From an uncultured Parasphingopyxis sp. (lineage in GTDB: Bacteria; Pseudomonadota; Alphaproteobacteria; Sphingomonadales; Sphingomonadaceae): DNA of 52,859 nt. Every line of letters begins with the position of its first letter. Position 1 is the stretch's first letter. The stretch lies in NCBI RefSeq assembly GCF_937129435.1, contig NZ_CAKZNF010000074.1, positions 1 through 52,859 of the forward strand, given 5' to 3'. Both the position numbers and the translations under genes were made by a program. Shown piece after piece: positions 35,280 to 42,932 of the stretch. A model generated the notes under the pieces. That model was not told the DNA's origin and did no database searches. It saw only the letters and a program-made list of their open reading frames with translations.

Positions 35280-36656
35280 CTATCTACAGACGCACTGGCA
35301 CTGGACCTGACACGTCCGCTGCGGCGGTGCCGCACGGCGCGGCGTCGACCGCCGGGCCGGACGCGCACGGCGGCGCGGCGCGACATATTCGACTTCCTCT
35401 TCGATGAAGGTGGTCGTCGTGGTCGTCGTCGCCGGGGCAGAGTGCAGCACGATATTCGTGGTCGCCGACTGGGCCGGCGTATTCGAATAGGAAATCGCGC
35501 TCGACGAACTGCCGCTGACATTGATGCTGGTCGTCACCGGCGGCTGATATTGAGGCTGCGGCGGATAATAGGCCGGAGCCGGCTGTTCGTAATAGCCGCC
35601 GCCATGGCCATAGGCCGGGCCGTCCTGCCCATAGGTTTCGTAATATTCCATCCGCGGCGCGTAATCGCCATTGCCGACATATTCGGGGATCGGCCCGCTG
35701 TGATGATCGGGTCCGCGATATTGGCTCTCGCCATAATAGCGGTTGTCATAGGTCGCACCCGGGCGGTCGTAATCATAATAGCGGGTGTGACGATAGACGC
35801 CGTACTCGTCGCGATCGTCATAGCGATCGTAACGATCCCGGCGATCGCCCGCCGCCGCGCCCAGCGCACCGCCTGCGATCGCGCCGATCCCGGCTCCGAT
35901 GATCGTGCCTTCGGTGCGGTTGCCGCGGCCTGCGATCCGGTTCCCTGCAATCCCGCCGATCACGCCGCCGATAATGGCACCGGCAGCCGCGTCGCCGCGA
36001 TTGTCACGCCGGTCGTCATAATAGCCGCCGCCATAACCCCCGCCATGGCCGCCGCCATAGTAGGAGCCGCCGCCCCCGCCATAGGCATAGCCGCCGTCAT
36101 AAGGGACGCCGTAGCGCGTGTCGGCAATATAGCCGCGTCCGTCGACCATATAGGCGTCGTCATAATAGCGGACCCAGCGATAGCCGGAACGCGGCTGGGC
36201 CAGGCCGTAGCTCGGATAGTTCACCACATAATATTGCGGTGCGAGGAAATAGCTCGGCAGGAAGCCGCCGACGAAGAAGCGCGTGCCGCTGCTAAATCCG
36301 CCGCCGTGACCGCCGCGCCAGCCATAGCGGTTGCCACCGCGATAGACGACCGTGCGGCTGCCGCCGCCATGGTTACCCCAATTGCCGCCCCAGTTTCCGC
36401 CACCGCGCCACACATGCGTGCCGCCACGATTGCCGCCGGACCAGCTGCCGCCGCTCCAGCGATGGCCGCCACCGAAATTGCCGCGCCAGTTGCCGCCCGT
36501 CGTGCCACGCCAGCTTCCGCCGCCGCGATGGCCGGCCGCACCGTTCATGGCGCCGGCGGTTACCGCCGTTCCGGCCGCCGCATTGCTCTGCGCCGACACC
36601 GTTGCCGGGATCAGCGCCATCGAGGCTGCCAGCCCCCACATCACGAAGCTACGCAT
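35280..36656 (-). CDS. Gly/Tyr-rich RcnB-like periplasmic protein with glycine zipper and Cys-rich tail
   Basis: A 458-residue exported protein. A signal peptide ends near TVSAQ at residue 23. A Gly/Trp/Arg-rich stretch (about 40-125) is followed by an RcnB-like unit (GYRWVRYYDDAYMVDGRGYI). A Gly/Tyr-rich segment leads to a double glycine-zipper (AAGAIIGGVIGGIAGN, GTIIGAGIGAIAGGALGAAAG) that could insert into or pack on membrane. The C-terminal third is Tyr/Pro-rich, then Ser/Thr, then basic, ending with four cysteines in the last ten residues (CQVQCQCVCR). RcnB proteins influence nickel/cobalt efflux; the rest is unlike RcnB. The start at 36656 has GGAGGAAG nearby. A longer frame to 37043 lacks support. 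Confidence 0.8.
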   Translation of the reverse strand: MRSFVMWGLAASMALIPATVSAQSNAAAGTAVTAGAMNGAAGHRGGGSWRGTTGGNWRGNFGGGHRWSGGSWSGGNRGGTHVWRGGGNWGGNWGNHGGGSRTVVYRGGNRYGWRGGHGGGFSSGTRFFVGGFLPSYFLAPQYYVVNYPSYGLAQPRSGYRWVRYYDDAYMVDGRGYIADTRYGVPYDGGYAYGGGGGSYYGGGHGGGYGGGYYDDRRDNRGDAAAGAIIGGVIGGIAGNRIAGRGNRTEGTIIGAGIGAIAGGALGAAAGDRRDRYDRYDDRDEYGVYRHTRYYDYDRPGATYDNRYYGESQYRGPDHHSGPIPEYVGNGDYAPRMEYYETYGQDGPAYGHGGGYYEQPAPAYYPPQPQYQPPVTTSINVSGSSSSAISYSNTPAQSATTNIVLHSAPATTTTTTTFIEEEVEYVAPRRRARPARRSTPRRAAPPQRTCQVQCQCVCR

Positions 36657-36709
36657 CTCTCGCTCTTCCTCCACACACCTGTTGGGGCGCCGCACGGAAA
36701 CGGCACACG

Positions 36710-36724
36710 TCAACACTTTGTTAA
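36710..36724 (-). promoter_or_regulatory. CtrA-like half-matched box upstream of RcnB/glycine-zipper gene
   Basis: On the minus strand TTAA-N7-TTGA (7 of 8 bases of the CtrA consensus TTAA-N7-TTAA) lies 54 bases before the start codon. Such sites occur by chance, so this is only a candidate. Confidence 0.35.
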
Positions 36725-36802
36725 CATTTCGGAAGGGCCCGCGCCACGCCGGGATCGGGCGATTCCTGTCCCGATTTGGCGCAAATTCGTGGAGAAAGAT
36801 GG

Positions 36803-37291
36803 TTAACGCGCGGCCAGACGCGGTGCCAGCAGCGAAACCAGCGCTTCGCAGCCCTTTTGATCGGCCGAGTCGAAACGCGCTTTGGCCGGGCTGTCGATAT
36901 CGAGAACGCCGATCAATTCGCCGTCCACGACGATGGGAACGACGATCTCCGACCGCGAAGCCGCATCGCACGCGATATGACCGGGAAAGGCGTGAACATC
37001 CTCGACCAGCTGCGTCTCGCGCGTTCGGGCGGCCGTGCCACAAACCCCTTGCCCCAATGGTATCCGGATGCAGGCCGCCTTGCCCTGAAACGGCCCGAGG
37101 ACGAGTTCGCCGTCGACGAGCCTATAGAATCCGGCCCAGTTGATTTCGGGCAGATACTCCCACAGCAGCGCCGCCGCATTGGCCATATTGGCGATGGCGT
37201 CGGGCTCGTCGGCGGTCAGCCCGTCGAGCGCCGAGAGCAGATCGCGATACAGAGCGGGCTTGTCGGAGGTCTCGATGGTGAAGCTATGCAT
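36803..37291 (-). CDS. msrC: Free methionine-(R)-sulfoxide reductase (GAF domain)
   Basis: A 162-residue GAF-fold enzyme that reduces free methionine-R-sulfoxide. The three catalytic cysteines are Cys74 (KAACIRI), Cys84 (GVCGTA) and Cys108 (FPGHIACD), spaced exactly as Cys84/94/118 in the E. coli enzyme. NWAGFYRL and SRSEIVVPIVVDGELIGVLDIDS are also family-typical. It is on the minus strand, 43 bases downstream of arfB and probably part of the same run of genes. It repairs oxidised methionine together with cellular thioredoxin. Confidence 0.95.
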   Translation of the reverse strand: MHSFTIETSDKPALYRDLLSALDGLTADEPDAIANMANAAALLWEYLPEINWAGFYRLVDGELVLGPFQGKAACIRIPLGQGVCGTAARTRETQLVEDVHAFPGHIACDAASRSEIVVPIVVDGELIGVLDIDSPAKARFDSADQKGCEALVSLLAPRLAAR

Positions 37292-37334
37292 CGCGGTGAT
37301 ATAGGCGGCGCGGCGCCGATCGTCACCGGCCCGA

Positions 37335-37742
37335 TCAATCGAGACGCGGTTTTCCCCGCGCCTTCTTCACCGCACTGCGCTGCTTCTTCGCATCGACCCG
37401 CTTCGCCTTGGCGGCGCGGCTCGGTTTGGTCTTGACGCGATATTTCGGCCGCTGCCGCGCCTTGGCGAGCAAGGCTTCGAACCGGCCCATCGCCTCGCGC
37501 CGGTTGGCTTCCTGCGTACGATGCGACCGCGCCGTCAGCAGGATCGCGTCGTCATTGGTGAGCCTTGCACCCGCGAGGCGCCGCAACCGGGACAACACGG
37601 GCGGCGGAAGATCGAGCCGGGCAAGGTCGACACGAAGCTGGACGGCCGTCGCCACCTTGTTTGCGTTCTGGCCGCCGGGCCCGGTGCCTGCCAGATGAGT
37701 CTCCTCGAACGCGTCGTCCGGCAAGGCATGGTCTGGCGGCAT
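37335..37742 (-). CDS. arfB: Alternative ribosome-rescue factor ArfB (peptidyl-tRNA hydrolase)
   Basis: A 135-residue RF1-like protein with the catalytic Gly-Gly-Gln at residues 23-25 in GTGPGGQNANKV. The C-terminal basic tail (KTKPSRAAKAKRVDAKKQRS and onward) is the part that enters the empty mRNA channel of stalled ribosomes. It has the usual length. The absence of codon-recognition domains distinguishes it from true release factors. It lies between DUF421 and msrC genes in the same direction with gaps of 27 and 43 bases. Confidence 0.95.
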   Translation of the reverse strand: MPPDHALPDDAFEETHLAGTGPGGQNANKVATAVQLRVDLARLDLPPPVLSRLRRLAGARLTNDDAILLTARSHRTQEANRREAMGRFEALLAKARQRPKYRVKTKPSRAAKAKRVDAKKQRSAVKKARGKPRLD

Positions 37743-37769
37743 CCCTCGATTATGGTGGCAATGACGGTA

Positions 37770-38279
37770 TCAGTCGAGATCTGCGGTCAATTCCTTGGCG
37801 ACCTTTTCCTCGTGCAGGATCGAAATATCGCCCGTCGCCTCGAGCACGACATAGCGGACCTCTTCGAAATTCCCGGCATTGGCCTCGCGCATCTTAGCGA
37901 TCACATCATTGCGGGAGACGCGGGTGCGGGTCAGCGCGTCCTCATCGAACACGCCGTCGCGCATCAGGATCGTCGGACGGTTGTCGACGAGCTTGCGGAA
38001 CGGCTCAAAGCGCCGGCGCAGGCTGGCGAGAATCACCTGGAAGAGGAAAAGCGCCGCGATCGCAACCATCGACTGGGCAAAGCCTTTGAGGTCGGTCGCC
38101 ACGGCGGCGTTGGCCAACAGCGAACCCGTCGCGATCGTCGCGACGAAATCGAATGCGGTCATCTTCGAGAAGGACCGGAGTCCCACGATCCGGGCGAGGA
38201 TCAGAACCCATAGCAGCCCGGCGCCGGTCAGAATGGCGCCGCGCAGCACGGCATCGGTCAGCGGCGGATCGACAAACAT
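37770..38279 (-). CDS. DUF421 (YetF/YcaP-type) membrane protein
   Basis: A 169-residue inner-membrane protein with three N-terminal hydrophobic segments (AILTGAGLLWVLILARIVG, FDFVATIATGSLLANAA, SMVAIAALFLFQVILASL) and a cytoplasmic C-terminal domain. RVSRNDVIAKMREANAGNFEEVRYVVLEATG is characteristic of DUF421. The ATG at 38279 gives a normal family N-terminus; longer frames run through an upstream hairpin. Role unknown; YetF-like proteins in Bacillus affect spore germination-related phenotypes, which does not transfer here. Confidence 0.88.
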   Translation of the reverse strand: MFVDPPLTDAVLRGAILTGAGLLWVLILARIVGLRSFSKMTAFDFVATIATGSLLANAAVATDLKGFAQSMVAIAALFLFQVILASLRRRFEPFRKLVDNRPTILMRDGVFDEDALTRTRVSRNDVIAKMREANAGNFEEVRYVVLEATGDISILHEEKVAKELTADLD

Positions 38280-38292
38280 CGCCCCAGCATAG

Positions 38293-38322
38293 AGAAGCGG
38301 CGGGGCGATGAAACCCCGCCGC
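38293..38322 (-). terminator. Probable terminator after wrbA
   Basis: A perfect 9-bp stem (38297-38305 with 38314-38322, GCGGCGGGG arm) lies ten bases after the wrbA stop on the minus strand, followed by the modest T tract TTCTCTAT. It also lies just upstream of the DUF421 start, so some read-through is likely. Confidence 0.65.
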
Positions 38323-38331
38323 CAGAATTGT

Positions 38332-38931
38332 TTAGGCGGAAAGTTTCGCCGCCGTTTCCGCGACCCGCTTGCCAAGGTAGCGCGCGCCGTCGAGATCGAT
38401 GTCGCTCGGCTGGCGGCTGCCGTCGCCGCCCGCCAGCGTGCTGGCACCATAGGGTGAGCCGCCATGAGCGCCTTCCAGCGTCATCTGCTCCTGAAAGCCG
38501 TAATCGAGACCGACGATCGTCATGCCCATATGGAGCAGGTTGGTGATGGTGGAGAATTGCGTCATCTCCTGCCCGCCATGCTGGGTGGCGGTCGAGGTGA
38601 AGCTCGCGCCGACCTTCCCGATGAGCGCACCCGATTGCCACAGCTTGCCGGTGCGGTCCCAGAACGACGCCATCTGGCTCGACATCCGGCCGTAGCGCGT
38701 CGGCGTTCCGACGACGATCGCGTCATAGTTCTTCAGGTCGTCGACCTCGGCCACCGGATGGCCATGGTCCGACTTGAAACCCATCGCTTCGGCGACTTCC
38801 TTCGGCGCGGTTTCGGGCACGATCTTGATATCGACCTCCGCGCCGCCGTTGCGCGCGCCTTCGGCGACGGCTTCGGCCATTTGGCCGACATGGCCGTAAG
38901 AGGAATAGTAGAGGACGAGGACTTTGGTCAT
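38332..38931 (-). CDS. wrbA: NAD(P)H:quinone oxidoreductase WrbA
   Basis: A 199-residue flavodoxin-like FMN enzyme that reduces quinones by two electrons. The FMN phosphate loop is in [19 protein letters not shown], and [21 protein letters not shown] and [15 protein letters not shown] are diagnostic for WrbA. Length matches the family. It is followed by a hairpin and DUF421, and preceded by the pirin terminator, so it probably has its own promoter in the short gap around 38932-38951. Role: protection from redox-cycling quinones. Confidence 0.96.
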   Translation of the reverse strand: MTKVLVLYYSSYGHVGQMAEAVAEGARNGGAEVDIKIVPETAPKEVAEAMGFKSDHGHPVAEVDDLKNYDAIVVGTPTRYGRMSSQMASFWDRTGKLWQSGALIGKVGASFTSTATQHGGQEMTQFSTITNLLHMGMTIVGLDYGFQEQMTLEGAHGGSPYGASTLAGGDGSRQPSDIDLDGARYLGKRVAETAAKLSA

Positions 38932-38951
38932 GAGATGATCTCCCTGTGTAG

Positions 38952-38993
38952 TGAAAAGAAAGGGCCGCCGGTCGGGGGGAAGACCGGCGGCCC
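38952..38993 (-). terminator. Strong rho-independent terminator after pirin gene
   Basis: A perfect 12-bp stem (38962-38973 with 38982-38993, GGGCCGCCGGTC arm) is followed on the minus strand by TTTCTTTTC. It begins eight bases after the pirin stop codon. Confidence 0.93.
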
Positions 38994-39000
38994 GGGGGCG

Positions 39001-39699
39001 TCAGGCGGCGTCGACGAGGACGAGTTCGCTGTCCTCCAGCGCCTTCAGTGTGACGGTCGTACCGCCCGAGATCGCCGCGCCGTCACGGGCGGCGAATTCG
39101 TCATCATTGGCGGCGATGCGGCCCGTCGCGGGCACGAGATAGGCATGCCGCCCCTCGCCCACCGCATAGTCGAGGCTTTCGCCCGCCTTCAACGTCGCGC
39201 CGAGCACGCGAGCCGGCGTCTTGATCGGCAACGCGTCCGCGTCTTCGGCGAACCCGCTGGCGAGCGTCACCCAGCGACCCGAGCGATCGCCCTTGGGAAA
39301 GGGTTTGGCGCCCCAGGCGGGTTCGGCACCGGGTTGAGCCGTCTCGATCCAGATCTGGAACAGCGTGGTCATCTCGTCCTCGAGGTTATACTCGCTGTGG
39401 CGGACGCCATGGCCCGCACTCATTACCTGGACGTCGCCGGCCTCGGTCCGGCCGCGATTGCCCATGCTGTCTTCATGGGTAATCGCACCGGTGCGAACAT
39501 AGGTCACGATTTCCATGTCGCGATGCGGGTGCGGCGGGAAGCCGGAGCCTGCAGCGATCTTGTCATCGTTCCAGACGCGGATCGTGCCCCAGCCCATGCG
39601 CTTCGGGTCGTAATAGTTGGCGAAGGAAAAATGGTGCCGGGCGTCGAGCCAGCCATGATCGGCATGGCCAAGGCTGTCGAAGGGACGTTTCTCGATCAT
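39001..39699 (-). CDS. Pirin family protein (YhaK-like)
   Basis: A 232-residue bicupin of the pirin family. Metal ligands are His57, His59 (PHPHRDMEIVTYV), His101 and Glu103 (GHGVRHSEYN), the same set as in human pirin and E. coli YhaK/YhhW. Some pirins have quercetinase activity, others act as redox sensors. The ATG at 39699 has AGGAG seven bases upstream; a GTG one codon earlier is the alternative. It is divergent from a LysR gene across a 103-base gap containing a palindrome, so LysR control is likely. Confidence 0.94.
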   Translation of the reverse strand: MIEKRPFDSLGHADHGWLDARHHFSFANYYDPKRMGWGTIRVWNDDKIAAGSGFPPHPHRDMEIVTYVRTGAITHEDSMGNRGRTEAGDVQVMSAGHGVRHSEYNLEDEMTTLFQIWIETAQPGAEPAWGAKPFPKGDRSGRWVTLASGFAEDADALPIKTPARVLGATLKAGESLDYAVGEGRHAYLVPATGRIAANDDEFAARDGAAISGGTTVTLKALEDSELVLVDAA

Positions 39700-39715
39700 C
39701 ACTCGTCTCCTGTTG

Positions 39716-39730
39716 GCTGTAGGTTACAGC
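39716..39730. promoter_or_regulatory. Candidate LysR operator (GCTGTA-N3-TACAGC)
   Basis: A perfect 6-bp inverted repeat around GGT lies in the pirin/LysR divergent gap, with a further GACAGC half-site at about 39735-39740. It contains the T-N11-A pattern of LysR sites. A second inverted repeat (GAAAC-N5-GTTTC, 39783-39797) sits right before the LysR start. Confidence 0.6.
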
Positions 39731-39802
39731 TGGTTGACAGCCGAGATAGGAGGGCGGCATAGGCTCATAAATAGAAACATTCGAAACCGATCGTTTCCAG
39801 TT

Positions 39803-40717
39803 ATGAGCAAACTGCCCAACTTCGAGGCCATCGCGATCTTCGCCACCGTTGCCGAGCGGGGCAGCTTCAGCGCTGCGGCCGACGAACTCGGCATCACCAA
39901 GGCCACCGTCTCGAAAGCGATCTCCAAACTGGAAACGTCGCTCGGCACCACTTTGTTGCGCCGGACCTCGCGCCGTTTCTCGTTGACCGAGGCGGGACGC
40001 GAGGTGGCCGAGCATGGCCGCGCGCTGCGAGAGATGGGCGTCGACGCCGAGGAAGTCGCACGTGCCGATGCCGAGGCGCTTTCGGGCACGATCCGGATCG
40101 CGGCCCCGCTCGCTTTCGGCATCGCCACGCTTTCGCCGATGCTCGCCGAGTTCCAGCAGGCGCACCCCGCCATCCACCTCGATATCGATCTTTCCGATGC
40201 CCGGATCGACATCGTCGCCGACGGCTTCGACCTCGCGCTGCGGATCTCCAATCTGGAGGACAGCTCGCTACGCGCGCTGCGTCTCGGCGGCATCCGATCG
40301 CATCTCGTCGCCGCGCCGTCCTATCTCGAATCCGCGCCGTCGCTGCAGCACCCCCGTGACCTCCCGGCGCATCGCTGCATCACCTATGCCAACGCCTCGC
40401 AGCCGGAGATCTGGCATTTCGACGGGCCCGATGGCGAGGAGGAGACAGTGCGCGTCATCTCGGCGCTCTCGTGCAACGAGGGCAGCGCGATGCTGCCCTT
40501 CCTCCGCGCGGGGTTGGGAATCGCGATCCTGCCGCACTTCTTTCTCGACGAGGATCTGGCAAAGGGCAGTCTCGTCGACCTGCTGCCCGACTGGACGCGG
40601 ACGACGCGCGATCTCAACCTGATCACCCCGCCCGGCCGCCACCGGCCGCGCCGCGTCGCCGCGCTCATTGAATTTCTGGAGCCAAGGCTGCGCAAGATTT
40701 GCCGCGAAACCGGGTGA
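39803..40717 (+). CDS. LysR-family transcriptional regulator
   Basis: A 304-residue LysR-type regulator. The N-terminal winged helix (residues about 5-62) reads FATVAERGSFSAAADELGITKATVSKAISKLE, and the effector-binding periplasmic-like domain runs from about residue 90 (GTIRIAAPLAFGIATLSPML). It fits the subgroup close to AaeR/DhcR-like regulators of aromatic or stress responses. The start at 39803 is in the family position; the frame upstream to 39713 overlaps the operator region. It probably regulates the divergent pirin gene and itself. Its stop codon overlaps a GANTC site in the ctrA promoter region. Confidence 0.93.
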   Translation: MSKLPNFEAIAIFATVAERGSFSAAADELGITKATVSKAISKLETSLGTTLLRRTSRRFSLTEAGREVAEHGRALREMGVDAEEVARADAEALSGTIRIAAPLAFGIATLSPMLAEFQQAHPAIHLDIDLSDARIDIVADGFDLALRISNLEDSSLRALRLGGIRSHLVAAPSYLESAPSLQHPRDLPAHRCITYANASQPEIWHFDGPDGEEETVRVISALSCNEGSAMLPFLRAGLGIAILPHFFLDEDLAKGSLVDLLPDWTRTTRDLNLITPPGRHRPRRVAALIEFLEPRLRKICRETG

Positions 40718-40744
40718 GTCTTTTGCGCAACAGTTTCGCGACTC
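40716..40744 (+). promoter_or_regulatory. Pair of GANTC (CcrM methylation) sites upstream of ctrA
   Basis: GAGTC at 40716-40720 and GACTC at 40740-40744 are both GANTC sites, about one expected per 256 bases by chance. The second is six bases before the CtrA box. In Caulobacter, methylation of a GANTC site at ctrA P1 ties transcription to passage of the replication fork. Confidence 0.6.
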
Positions 40745-40750
40745 GTGGAG

Positions 40751-40765
40751 TTAACTGGCCTTTAA
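40751..40765 (+). promoter_or_regulatory. Perfect CtrA box upstream of ctrA
   Basis: TTAA-N7-TTAA (40751-40754 and 40762-40765) matches the full CtrA consensus. It lies about 95 bases before the ctrA start. A further TTAA at 40791-40794 could be a half-site. This supports autoregulation of ctrA. Confidence 0.82.
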
Positions 40766-40858
40766 CCTTTTGCCTTCATACCCCTCATGGTTAATGAATT
40801 GCACCGATCCGTTCGGGACGGCGTTCTCGTTCGGTGCCACAGTAAAGGGGTTTGCCTG

Positions 40859-41560
40859 ATGCGCGTGCTGCTGATCGAAGACGAGCCGACCACGGCCAAA
40901 AGCATCGAGATGATGCTGACCACCGAGGGCTTTAACGTTTACACGACCGATCTGGGCGAAGAAGGCCTCGATCTGGGCAAGCTCTACGATTACGATATCA
41001 TCCTGCTCGATCTGAATCTGCCGGACATGCACGGATACGACGTGCTGAAGAAGCTGCGCATTTCCAAGGTGCAGACGCCGGTCCTGATCCTGTCGGGCAT
41101 TTCGGAAATGGACAGCAAGGTGCGCAGCTTCGGCTTCGGCGCCGACGATTACGTCACCAAGCCCTTCCACCGCGAAGAGCTGGTCGCCCGCATCCACGCC
41201 GTGGTGCGCCGCTCCAAGGGTCATTCGCAGTCGATCATCAAGACCGGCAAGCTCTCGGTCAATCTCGACGCCAAGACGGTCGAGGTCGACAGCAATCGCG
41301 TCCACCTGACGGGCAAGGAATATGCGATGCTCGAGCTGCTTTCGCTGCGCAAGGGCACGACGCTGACCAAGGAAATGTTCCTGAACCACCTGTATGGCGG
41401 CATGGACGAACCCGAACTCAAGATCATCGACGTCTTCATCTGCAAGCTGCGCAAGAAGCTCAGCCTGGCGGCGGACGGCGACAACTACATCGAGACCGTC
41501 TGGGGCCGCGGCTATGTGCTGCGCGATCCGGAAGAGGAAGAAGAGAAGAAGGTCGCTTAA
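40859..41560 (+). CDS. ctrA: Cell-cycle master response regulator CtrA
   Basis: An OmpR-type response regulator of 233 residues that controls cell-cycle, motility or envelope genes in alphaproteobacteria. The receiver domain has acidic pocket Glu7-Asp8, phospho-acceptor Asp51, Ser79 and Lys101. The winged-helix domain carries the near-invariant CtrA helix ([20 protein letters not shown]). The ATG at 40859 gives the standard MRVLLIEDE start; an upstream frame is not used. The C-terminus is an acidic run ending KKVA; Caulobacter CtrA ends in Ala-Ala, needed for ClpXP degradation, so proteolysis signals may differ. The upstream region has a CtrA box and GANTC sites. Confidence 0.97.
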   Translation: MRVLLIEDEPTTAKSIEMMLTTEGFNVYTTDLGEEGLDLGKLYDYDIILLDLNLPDMHGYDVLKKLRISKVQTPVLILSGISEMDSKVRSFGFGADDYVTKPFHREELVARIHAVVRRSKGHSQSIIKTGKLSVNLDAKTVEVDSNRVHLTGKEYAMLELLSLRKGTTLTKEMFLNHLYGGMDEPELKIIDVFICKLRKKLSLAADGDNYIETVWGRGYVLRDPEEEEEKKVA

Positions 41561-41590
41561 GGCACCTTCACGCAACAGGACAAACGGGGC

Positions 41591-41618
41591 GGGCCGCGGA
41601 AGGAAACTTCCGCGGCCC
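41591..41618 (+). terminator. Probable terminator after ctrA
   Basis: A perfect 12-bp stem (GGGCCGCGGAAG arm) closed by a GAAA tetraloop lies 30 bases after the ctrA stop. The following ATTCCGTTTG is only weakly T-rich, so efficiency is uncertain. Confidence 0.6.
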
Positions 41619-41706
41619 ATTCCGTTTGTAATCAACACTTTCGCCGCCCATCCAACCATGTCATGTTGGGATCGAAAGTAGCGGATTGTGAAGGCAAGTA
41701 GGACCT

Positions 41707-42927
41707 ATGGCGAGATCGGCATTGGTGGCGCTATTGTTTGCGATGGCCATGGTTCAGGCTGTTTCCGCCACTGCTCAAAAGCAGCAGGAAGATCGTCTGA
41801 CCACAGCCGCCGCGCTGACCGAGCAGGCACTCGAATTGTCCGGCTCCGGGAATGCCGCCGAGGCCGAAGGGCTTTTTCTTCGCGCTGTAGATATCTATCG
41901 CGAGGACGTTGGCGACGATCACGAATTCACGCTGATCGCGGAATATAATCTGGCGAACTTCTACAGCATCGCGGGCCGCTATGCCGAGGCCGAGGCGATC
42001 TGGAACCGGCTGGCCGCGTTGCCGGCCGGTCCGACCATGCAGAACTTCGATCCGCTGATCGTCGGTGGCGAACTCGCGACACTCTATCGTCGGCAAGGGC
42101 GTTATACAGAGGCGGACGAGACCATCCGGTCGGTCGTTGAGGCGCGGCTGGAATCCGACGGCCCGGATCACGAGGAGACACTGTTCGCGCAGGTCGTTAT
42201 GGCGGGCATAGCGCATCTGCGCGGCGATTATGCCGCCGCCGAAGGGCAGTATCAGCACGTCATAGACCGCGGCGCAAGCGCCATCGGCCCGCGATCCTAT
42301 CCCGTCCTCGTCGCGGCCGCCAATCTCGGCCTGATGTATGTCGAGCAACAGCGGTTCGCGGAAGCCGAACCCCTGATCCTTCATGCGGCGGAAGCCGCTC
42401 AAGCGGTCTATGGCCCGGACAATATCGACACGCTCACAACCCGGTCCAATATCGCGATGCTTTACGACGCGATGGAGCGGGACGAAGAAGCCGTCGAAGT
42501 CTATCGCGACGTGCTCGAACGATCGCGCGCCATGCTGGGTGCCGAACATCCGCAGACACTCATCACCGCGAACAATCTCGGGGCGCTGTATCGCGACCTG
42601 GGGCGTCTCGATGAGGCCGAAACACTTTTGTCCGCGACGCTGGAGTCGCGCGAGCGCATCCTTGGCGCGGATCATCCGCATTTCCAGTATACGCGGAACA
42701 ACCTAGCGCTCATCTACCAAATGCGCGGCGATCTCGGCCGGGCGGACAGGCTCTTCCGGACGACGCTGGAATCCCGCCGGAATACGCTGGGTGTCGCGCA
42801 CCGGGACACAGGGCTGTCAGCGGCCAATCTCGTCCGGCTGCACCTCGAAGAAGGCTATCGCGCAGAACAAGCCATCAGCCCTGCCCGCCTCATGGTCGAA
42901 AGCGTGCGGTCCCGCCGAGGCGGATAA
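41707..42927 (+). CDS. Exported tetratricopeptide-repeat protein
   Basis: A 406-residue protein with a signal peptide (cleavage near AVSATAQ, residue 24) and about seven kinesin-light-chain-like TPR units of 42 residues. Recurrent features are AEAEALF/AEAEPLIL helices and the G-x-x-H/N-x-x-T turn (GDDHEFT, GPDHEET, GPDNIDT, GAEHPQT, GADHPHF, GVAHRDT). It has no catalytic domain and is likely a periplasmic protein-binding scaffold. It resembles the TPR-like extracytoplasmic part of the kinase at 11841 in style, without proof of linkage. It is convergent with the copper island (5-base gap). Confidence 0.88.
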   Translation: MARSALVALLFAMAMVQAVSATAQKQQEDRLTTAAALTEQALELSGSGNAAEAEGLFLRAVDIYREDVGDDHEFTLIAEYNLANFYSIAGRYAEAEAIWNRLAALPAGPTMQNFDPLIVGGELATLYRRQGRYTEADETIRSVVEARLESDGPDHEETLFAQVVMAGIAHLRGDYAAAEGQYQHVIDRGASAIGPRSYPVLVAAANLGLMYVEQQRFAEAEPLILHAAEAAQAVYGPDNIDTLTTRSNIAMLYDAMERDEEAVEVYRDVLERSRAMLGAEHPQTLITANNLGALYRDLGRLDEAETLLSATLESRERILGADHPHFQYTRNNLALIYQMRGDLGRADRLFRTTLESRRNTLGVAHRDTGLSAANLVRLHLEEGYRAEQAISPARLMVESVRSRRGG

Positions 42928-42932
42928 CTTCG

